Below, one piece after another: positions 58,575 to 64,000 of a stretch of 64,000 nucleotides of DNA. Origin of the DNA: CAADGU01 sp964467705 (GTDB taxonomy: Bacteria; Chloroflexota; Anaerolineae; Promineifilales; Promineifilaceae). The translations under genes were made by a program, and so were the position numbers. Every line of letters begins with the position of its first letter. Within the stretch, counting starts at the first letter, position 1. The DNA is taken from assembly GCA_964467705.1 (NCBI GenBank), contig CAYXUZ010000002.1, positions 1 to 64,000 on the forward strand, written 5' to 3'. The notes below the pieces were generated by a model. It saw only the letters and a list, made by a program, of their open reading frames with translations. It was not told the DNA's origin and searched no databases.

Positions 58575-59954
58575 TTATCCCCTCACCTCCCGCGCCGCCC
58601 GCTGTCCAGAAAGGTAAGCCCCATGCACGGTGGCGGGGTGGGCACGGTTGGTGGCTTCCCCGGCAAAAAAGAGGCGTTCCCCAACTGGCCGGGCTAATGC
58701 TTCATAATCATCGCCGGATGCACCGGGCGGGATGAAGGAGTAGGAGCCATAGGCGAAGGGATCGGCCGCCCAACGGGTGATGAGCCAGGCAGAGGGGTCG
58801 GGGATGTCACGGCCGTACATCCCCCGCAGCACCCCCATCATCCCGGCCACAATTTCTTCGTCTGGCAGTGGTTCCAGGGCGCGGCCAAAATGAGCCACAT
58901 TGAACCCCACCAACACTGGCTGCCCGGTGTAATAAGCGATGTTNNNNNNNNNNCATTCCCCTTTGGATGTTGCCATACGGCCGATCAATTCCACATCCCT
59001 TTCCCAAAACAGGTGTGGGAAACGCAGGTACGTTTTGTTCAGCACCCCCATGGCCAGCCGGTCAATGGCTGCCTGTTTCCAGGTGGGCAGCGGCGGTGAA
59101 AAGGTAATTGCCTCTTTTTGCAGCACGCCCAATGGCACGGTGACGATAGCCCGGTCGCCGCGAAATGTGCTCTGGTTGGTGGTGATCGTGACGCCATCCT
59201 CCCCGTAGGCCACCTGGCTGACCGTGTGATTCAGACGAATATCCAGCCCGGCCGCCAGTCGGTTGACGATCTGGTCATAACCGCCGGGGAACAGCACATC
59301 GTGGCCGGATTGTTCCTCGTCCTGGTTCCATTCCCACAGCGACAGTTCATCCACATCGGCCGCATATTCCTGTTCGATGGCACTGTTGATGACGTAATTG
59401 AGCTGTACCATTTGGGCGGGCGTCAGCCCTTCGGCTTTAGCTGCGGCAGCAATGGGAGTAGCTAAAGGCATGTCGGTGTCGGTTGACCATTGCGCGTCTT
59501 CAATCACTTCATCTACGGCCGTCAACACCACCTCCAACTCGGCCATTTCACCTGCGGAAAGGGCACGGCCGTGTCCATCATACACCTGACAATTGTCGTA
59601 ATTGGAACGAGCAGTCTTAATACCGAACTGTTCGGCCAGGGCCATAATGGGATTGCCGGTCACGCCATGAATCCAGGCCGCGCCCATATCCAGGGGGATG
59701 CCGGGCCAGGTGTGGTTTGTCCACACACGGCCGCCGATCCGGTTGCGCCCTTCCAGGATGGTGACGGTATAACCGGCGTCTTGCAACTGGCGGGCGGCGG
59801 CCAGCCCGGCCATGCCGGCGCCAATGATGAGGATATGTGTGGATGGGAGTGTGGTCACGGCCGTTGCCTCCTGCCTGTTCGTACACGCTGTGGTGCTGCC
59901 TAACAATGAAAGTGCTGCTATTTGCATAAAAAGCCGACGATTGATGGTGGGCAT
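58575..59954 (-). CDS. Flavin monoamine oxidase family protein (assembly gap inside)
   Basis: I start at the ATG at 59954 (M-P-T-I-N-R-R-L-F-M); the frame is open further upstream but without a likely start. A twin-Arg-like signal with A-C-T-N suggests an exported or lipid-anchored protein. The FAD motif I-L-I-I-G-A-G-M-A-G-L-A-A-A-R is followed by G-R-N-R-I-G-G-R-V-W. The C-terminal R-L-F-F-A-G-E-A-T-N-R closes the FAD site. Ten Ns at 58944-58953 interrupt it, with both sides in the same frame. The substrate, a primary or polyamine, is unknown. Confidence 0.88.
   Translation of the reverse strand: MPTINRRLFMQIAALSLLGSTTACTNRQEATAVTTLPSTHILIIGAGMAGLAAARQLQDAGYTVTILEGRNRIGGRVWTNHTWPGIPLDMGAAWIHGVTGNPIMALAEQFGIKTARSNYDNCQVYDGHGRALSAGEMAELEVVLTAVDEVIEDAQWSTDTDMPLATPIAAAAKAEGLTPAQMVQLNYVINSAIEQEYAADVDELSLWEWNQDEEQSGHDVLFPGGYDQIVNRLAAGLDIRLNHTVSQVAYGEDGVTITTNQSTFRGDRAIVTVPLGVLQKEAITFSPPLPTWKQAAIDRLAMGVLNKTYLRFPHLFWERDVELIGRMATSKGEXXXXNIAYYTGQPVLVGFNVAHFGRALEPLPDEEIVAGMMGVLRGMYGRDIPDPSAWLITRWAADPFAYGSYSFIPPGASGDDYEALARPVGERLFFAGEATNRAHPATVHGAYLSGQRAAREVRG
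58944..58953. other. Assembly gap (10 N)
   Basis: Placeholder Ns inside the amine oxidase gene. Confidence 0.99.
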
Positions 59955-60107
59955 GGCCGAATTATAGCTTGAGCCGATTGCCCTGCCGCTAAACTTTTCT
60001 TTATAATGAAGCCAACAACCCAATTCTCGGCGCAACGTGCAATCTTCTTTACTCTCTTTCTTTTGCCTCTTTGCGCCTTGCGTAAAAAAATAAAAGGAGA
60101 CGGGGTT

Positions 60108-60522
60108 ATGTTCCCCAAAGAAATTGAACTCATTCTGGCGCGGCATCTGGCAAGCTGCCTGGCCATGCCCATTTTTATTGTGGATGAAAACGGCAACCTG
60201 GTTTTTTATAACGAACCGGCGGAACTCATTCTCGGTCGTCGCTTTGAAGAAGCGGGTGAAGTGAAAATTGAGGANNNNNNNNNNGGAGTGGACGGCGATT
60301 TTGGCGTTGACGGATGAAAATGGGAATGAGCTGTCTTATGGGGAACGGCCGTTGGTCTTTGCCCTCAACGAACGCCGCCCCACCTTCCGCCAAATCTGGA
60401 TCACCCCCTTTGACCATATCCCCCGGCTGATCGCCATCACTACCTTCCCCCTCATCGGCCAGGCCGACCGCTTTTTGGGCGCAATGGCAATTTTTTGGGA
60501 AGTGGAAGCGGGGAAGAAATGA
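60108..60522 (+). CDS. Single PAS-domain protein (assembly gap inside)
   Basis: Starting at the ATG after AAAAGGAGA, the frame reads L-A-M-P-I-F-I-V-D-E-N-G-N-L-V-F-Y-N-E-P-A-E, a PAS-domain beginning. After the N run (60275-60284) another frame continues E-W-T-A-I-L-A-L-T-D-E-N-G-N-E-L and ends W-E-V-E-A-G-K-K. A gap size other than ten restores one protein of about 137 residues. No output domain is present; it may be a stand-alone sensor or signalling adaptor. Confidence 0.8.
60275..60284. other. Assembly gap (10 N)
   Basis: Placeholder Ns inside the PAS gene; they shift its frame. Confidence 0.99.
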
Positions 60523-60531
60523 GAAGTTCGC

Positions 60532-60600
60532 AGTGAGCGGTGAGCAGTGAGCAGTAGGCGGTACTGCTTACTGCTTACTGCTCACTGCTTACTGCTCACT
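60532..60600. repeat. Heptamer-word inverted repeat (CAGTGAG / TACTGCT)
   Basis: The 25-nt arms 60532-60556 and 60576-60600 match with two mispairs. Heptamers continue to 60609. It fills the gap between the PAS and MBL genes. Confidence 0.9.
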
Positions 60601-60632
60601 GCTTACTGGTTATCAGGCAACAGGAGACCTCT

Positions 60633-61484
60633 ATGTATGTCAAACTATGGGGCACACGTGGTTCGTTGGCAACGCCAGACCCGGAAATGGCGCGGTATGG
60701 CGGCAATACTTCGTGCGTGGAAGTGCGTGGTAAAGAGGGGACGGTATTGGTATTGGATGCAGGGACAGGGATACGGCCGTTGGGCAATACCCTCAGTCAC
60801 ATCTCCCCGCGTCTCAACATCCTGCTCACCCACCTGCACATGGACCACATTTTAGGGTTGGGCTTTTTTGCTCCCATTTTTAACCCTGACATGGAAATTC
60901 ACATCTGGGGACCGGCCAGCACCACCCTCAATCTACTTTCGCGCATCACCCGTTACCTGTCGCCGCCTCTCTTTCCCATCCGCATCAATGAACTGCCCAG
61001 CCGCATCACCCTGCACGAAGTGCCCTGCCCCGCTTTTGATATTGGTGAATTCCACATCGAGACGATGCTCGTCTGCCATCCCGGCCCCACTGTTGGCTAC
61101 CGCATCACCGAAAATTACCCACACGGCCGTACCTTCACCTATTTGCCCGACCATGAACCGGCGTTGGGCGCTAAACATTTTCCGCTCATGCCAGATTGGA
61201 CATCCGGTTATGCCCTGGCCGCGCAGGCCGATCTGCTGATTCACGACACCCAATACACCCACGACATGTACACCGCCCATCATGTAGGCTGGGGCCACTC
61301 TTCCCTGACAGACGCCTTCAAGTTTGCTGCTTTGGCCGAAGCAAAACATCTTGTCACCTTTCACTATGATCCGGCCCACAATGATGCGATGGTGGATCAG
61401 ATCATCGCCGCTGCGCTCGCCAAAGCACCTCCCAACCTTCAGATAACACCCGGCCAGGAGGGTGCTGTTTTTTCCCTGGCCTAA
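60633..61484 (+). CDS. MBL-fold metallohydrolase
   Basis: The 283-residue protein has W-G-T-R-G-S at the start, V-L-D-A-G-T-G-I-R and the metal motif L-T-H-L-H-M-D-H-I-L-G. Further ligands are in V-C-H-P-G, H-D-T-Q-Y and the late T-F-H-Y-D-P. The family includes phosphodiesterases and RNase Z relatives; the short W-G-T-R-G-S type is often fused to or paired with response regulators. AGGAG precedes the ATG. It follows a PAS gene, so a signalling role is plausible. Confidence 0.85.
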   Translation: MYVKLWGTRGSLATPDPEMARYGGNTSCVEVRGKEGTVLVLDAGTGIRPLGNTLSHISPRLNILLTHLHMDHILGLGFFAPIFNPDMEIHIWGPASTTLNLLSRITRYLSPPLFPIRINELPSRITLHEVPCPAFDIGEFHIETMLVCHPGPTVGYRITENYPHGRTFTYLPDHEPALGAKHFPLMPDWTSGYALAAQADLLIHDTQYTHDMYTAHHVGWGHSSLTDAFKFAALAEAKHLVTFHYDPAHNDAMVDQIIAAALAKAPPNLQITPGQEGAVFSLA

Positions 61485-61548
61485 AAATAAAAAGAGCGCC
61501 CTGTGGTTATTCGTAATAATCTCAAGCAGTTATTACAATTGCACCAGC

Positions 61549-64000
61549 ATGCCCAATCAGAAGCAAAGCCTGCTGCTAACCAAACTGAACCGTCCCCGCA
61601 TCCCACATGATCTCGTTGAACGCACGCGGCTGATGCAGCAGTTGAACAGCAGTATTGAATACCCACTTACCCTGGTCTGCGCCCCGGCCGGCTATGGCAA
61701 AACCACCCTCATTTGCACCTGGCTGGATAGGGTGGCTGCGGGGCTGGAAGAGGCGGCACCCTCCTTGCCTGCCGCCTGGAGTTCCCTGGATGAAACGGAA
61801 AGCGACCTGGACCAGTTCATCTCCTATGTCATCGCCGCCATTCGCACAATTTTCCCCGGTGCCTGCGAAGAAAGTTGGCGACTGCTTCAGGCAAGGCAGT
61901 CACCACCCTGGGCAGTCAGCTATACCACGTTGAGTAATGAACTGGCGCAGCTCCCTGGTGAACTAATTCTTGTCCTGGACGACTACCAGTTCATCAGCGG
62001 AAAGGCAGTACACGGCCTGCTGGTTGAATTGGCCCGCCATTGGCCAAAACCGCTGCATATGGTGTTGATCTCACGTATTGACCCACCTCTGCCAATCACC
62101 AGACTGCGTGCCAAAGGGCTTGTTCACGAGATTCGCACCCAGGACCTGCGCTTTACACCACAAGAGACCGCTGCCTACCTGAGCCAGACACAACTTGCTC
62201 ATTTAAGCCAGCCTACCCTGCTCCTCCTGGAGGAACGCTTCGAGGGCTGGCCGGCTGGCCTGCATTTGGCTGCCCTTTCCTTGCGTTCTGCCAACAGCCA
62301 GGAATCCATTCTATCCGTTTTAGCCAACACCAATACCAGCATTACCGGATACCTGATGGATGAGGTGCTGAGCCAGCAATTTCCGGCCATCTACTCATTT
62401 TTGTTGAAGAGTTCCATCCTGAATCGCTTTTGCGCTTCGCTGTGTACGGCCGTTATTGGCGAGAGCGATACGGCCTGGAATGTGCGCGCCTGCCTGGATT
62501 GGATTGAACGCGCTGAACTGTTCCTCATCTCCCTCGATAACCACCGGGAATGGTATCGCTATCACCATCTATTTCAGGAATTGCTGCGGCAGAGATTATT
62601 GGCCGAGATGGAGCCTGACCAGGTGAGCGACCTGCATCGTCGGGCTTCAACCTGGTTCGAGGAGCGCGGACTGCTTGATGAAGCCCTACACCACGCCCTG
62701 GAAGCAGGCAACCTTGAACTGGCTGCGCGTCAGATGAGCGCCGGGCTGCGCGACGCACTCAACCGCGAAGATCGGCTAACTCTGGAGCGCTGGCTGCGCT
62801 TGCTGCCGGAAACCATGATGCAGCAACATCCGGGGCTGCTAATGATTCGGGCCTGGGCGCAGCAGTTTATGTGGCGGCTCGACCTGCAAGCGCAGACCCT
62901 CCAGCAAGTTGAAACACTTTTGGATTCAGGGGCAGGCGCGGCGTTGCCGGCCGCTGACATACAAATCCTGCACGCGCAAATTCTGCTGCTGAAAGCACAA
63001 CAGGCTTATCTGGGCAACCAGCCAACCCTGGTGATCCAACTCTGTCGGCAGGCATTGGCGCTCCTGCCCCCGTCATGGGCCTTCGGGCGCGGCGCGGCAA
63101 TGCTCTTCCTGGGTCTATCTATGCAAGCCAGCGGCCAGGCGGCCGAAGTCGAACGGTTGCTGCTGGATGAATACGAGAGACACAGTCACAAGACCGATCT
63201 TTATGCGCTGTTTGTCCTGGAATCACTCTGTTACGTCTACTGGCAAAGTGGTCAGCTTGAACAAACCAGGCAGCTTGCCCAGTTGTTGGCTCAGGGAGCA
63301 GCCAGCAGCGGGAACATGTTCATCAAGGGTATGGCGGACTGGTTTCTTGGTAAGGTGTGTTACCAACAGAATGAGTTGGAGGAAGCCGCCCGCCACTTCA
63401 TCTCAATCTTTGATAAACCCTATGTAGTCCAGATTTCTGTGTACCGTGATGCGGTTGCCGGCCTGGCCCTGATCTATCAGAGCCAGGGGGAAAGCGCCGA
63501 AGCCTGGCAGATGGTGGAGAGCATCAGCCGGTTCGATCTGGAGCAGACCGGCGCCGAAGATAACCGAACCCGTTCCCTGCGCGCCAGAGTGCAGCTCCGG
63601 CAAGGGAACCTGGAAGGGGCCAGCAATTGGGTAGACGCCATCACCGATCCGCCGCCGGACAGTCCGTTCTTATTGCTGGAAGAGCCGCGGTTGACCCGTG
63701 TACACATCCTGGTTGCCAGAGGTACAGACGCCGACTTGCGGTTAGCGCTGCAAATTCTGGATGCCCTGAATGAAATCGCCGATCGGACTCATAATGTCCC
63801 CCACAAAATCGAAATCTTGCTCCTCCGCGCCCTGGCGTTGGTTGCCCGCGGGGAAAGCAGCACGGCTGCCACCGAGCTGAAGCAGGGGCTGGCTCTGGCG
63901 CGGCCAGGCGGCTTCATCCGGGTATTCGTTGACTTGGGCAAACCCATGCAGGCGATGCTGCGCCGGCTGGTCGGTCAAGGCTACCCGGCGGAGACCGTCC
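61549..64000 (+). CDS. MalT/LAL-family STAND regulator (3' end outside window)
   Basis: A frame from the ATG at 61549 is open to the window end (at least 817 residues). K-L-N-R-P-R-I-P is the classic MalT-like beginning. Walker A is A-P-A-G-Y-G-K-T-T near residue 45 and Walker B is L-V-L-D-D-Y near residue 140. W-Y-R-Y-H-H-L-F-Q-E-L-L follows, then TPR-like helical repeats to the edge. A LuxR helix-turn-helix is expected just beyond. Such proteins are ATP-dependent activators that respond to small inducers. It has only one ACGGCCGT copy in 2.4 kb and no visible ribosome site. Confidence 0.9.
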   Translation, partial: MPNQKQSLLLTKLNRPRIPHDLVERTRLMQQLNSSIEYPLTLVCAPAGYGKTTLICTWLDRVAAGLEEAAPSLPAAWSSLDETESDLDQFISYVIAAIRTIFPGACEESWRLLQARQSPPWAVSYTTLSNELAQLPGELILVLDDYQFISGKAVHGLLVELARHWPKPLHMVLISRIDPPLPITRLRAKGLVHEIRTQDLRFTPQETAAYLSQTQLAHLSQPTLLLLEERFEGWPAGLHLAALSLRSANSQESILSVLANTNTSITGYLMDEVLSQQFPAIYSFLLKSSILNRFCASLCTAVIGESDTAWNVRACLDWIERAELFLISLDNHREWYRYHHLFQELLRQRLLAEMEPDQVSDLHRRASTWFEERGLLDEALHHALEAGNLELAARQMSAGLRDALNREDRLTLERWLRLLPETMMQQHPGLLMIRAWAQQFMWRLDLQAQTLQQVETLLDSGAGAALPAADIQILHAQILLLKAQQAYLGNQPTLVIQLCRQALALLPPSWAFGRGAAMLFLGLSMQASGQAAEVERLLLDEYERHSHKTDLYALFVLESLCYVYWQSGQLEQTRQLAQLLAQGAASSGNMFIKGMADWFLGKVCYQQNELEEAARHFISIFDKPYVVQISVYRDAVAGLALIYQSQGESAEAWQMVESISRFDLEQTGAEDNRTRSLRARVQLRQGNLEGASNWVDAITDPPPDSPFLLLEEPRLTRVHILVARGTDADLRLALQILDALNEIADRTHNVPHKIEILLLRALALVARGESSTAATELKQGLALARPGGFIRVFVDLGKPMQAMLRRLVGQGYPAETV

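Larger units (their letters stand above)
1..64000. repeat. Dispersed palindrome ACGGCCGT (HIP-like), about 110 copies
   Basis: Reading the whole window I counted about 112 exact copies of the 8-bp palindrome ACGGCCGT, roughly one per 570 bp, against 1-2 expected from base composition. About 25 one-base variants (GCGGCCGT, TCGGCCGT) also occur. Copies lie mainly inside genes, where the three frames read Thr-Ala-Val, Asn/Asp/His/Tyr-Gly-Arg or x-Arg-Pro-x. Examples: 55, 724, 7727, 24964, 27024, 40213, 52444, 52451, 57331, 58369. The clusters at 56.3-58.6 kb and 51.7-52.6 kb are dense; the opp operon, the Tad genes and the last 2.9 kb are poor. Confidence 0.93.

Noticed and set aside
60275..60317. 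Apparent truncation of the PAS protein
   Set aside because: Also an artefact of the N run; the downstream frame continues the domain.

Overview
The window reads as a draft scaffold (three runs of ten Ns at 20480, 58944 and 60275) from a free-living bacterium, most likely a filamentous Chloroflexota of the Anaerolineae/Ardenticatenia type. This is inferred from protein style: solute-binding lipoproteins with V-E-V-T-R-V-V stalks, multi-GAF kinases, MalT-like STAND regulators, a reduced Tad pilus cluster and many GT-C membrane glycosyltransferases. It is not a database result. Almost all genes are chromosomal housekeeping or signalling genes; I see no rRNA, CRISPR array, phage module or transposase.

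Layout: 1-2.4 kb, GT-C/DUF2142-like membrane proteins with C-terminal beta domains. 2.5-6.5 kb, a giant GAF histidine kinase split by a frameshift. 6.7-13.8 kb, mixed metabolism (class V aminotransferase, CNNM/CorC protein, UbiE/MenG, TPR protein). 13.9-20.9 kb, an oligopeptide ABC transporter operon with a structured leader and a possible 20-residue leader peptide. 21-23.1 kb, a REC-roadblock protein and a HAD phosphatase. 23.3-30.5 kb, a glycan-assembly cluster (Dpm1-like, methyltransferase, GT2, three GT-C proteins). 30.6-37.4 kb, a NarL/DegS-type two-component pair and Tad motor/platform genes (cpaE, cpaF, tadB, tadC). 37.5-41.3 kb, comFC, hpf, a low-MW phosphatase, an HNH protein and kbl. 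41.3-48.1 kb, minus-strand RNA-decay genes and a fused NuoE-NuoF with a separated HoxU-like protein. 48.2-53.7 kb, an ion transporter, an orphan kinase, ArfB, a thioredoxin with an in-frame UGA, an alkaline-phosphatase-superfamily protein and a flavin reductase. 53.7-54.4 kb, a tRNA-Arg(UCU) interrupted by a group I intron carrying its own endonuclease gene. 54.5-64 kb, an epimerase, nnr, an AT-rich orphan between repeats, an amine oxidase, a PAS protein, an MBL hydrolase and a truncated MalT-like regulator.

Four things stand out. (1) The palindrome ACGGCCGT occurs about 110 times (1-2 expected from base composition), a highly iterated palindrome comparable to cyanobacterial HIP1. (2) tRNA-Arg(UCU) is split after the wobble base by a 623-nt group I intron with a PD-(D/E)XK homing endonuclease gene. 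(3) The thioredoxin at 51595 has U-x-x-C in place of C-x-x-C, with a bacterial-SECIS-like hairpin 27 nt downstream of the UGA. (4) Short heptamer or octamer word arrays, often folded as inverted pairs, sit in front of genes, behind the tRNA and, in frame, inside coding sequences. Two further hairpin classes and a repeat-bounded 1.1-kb cassette add to a repeat landscape with no visible transposase.

Most RNA, regulatory and repeat calls rest on reading sequence and pairing by eye. Protein names rest on motif recognition from memory, without alignment searches.
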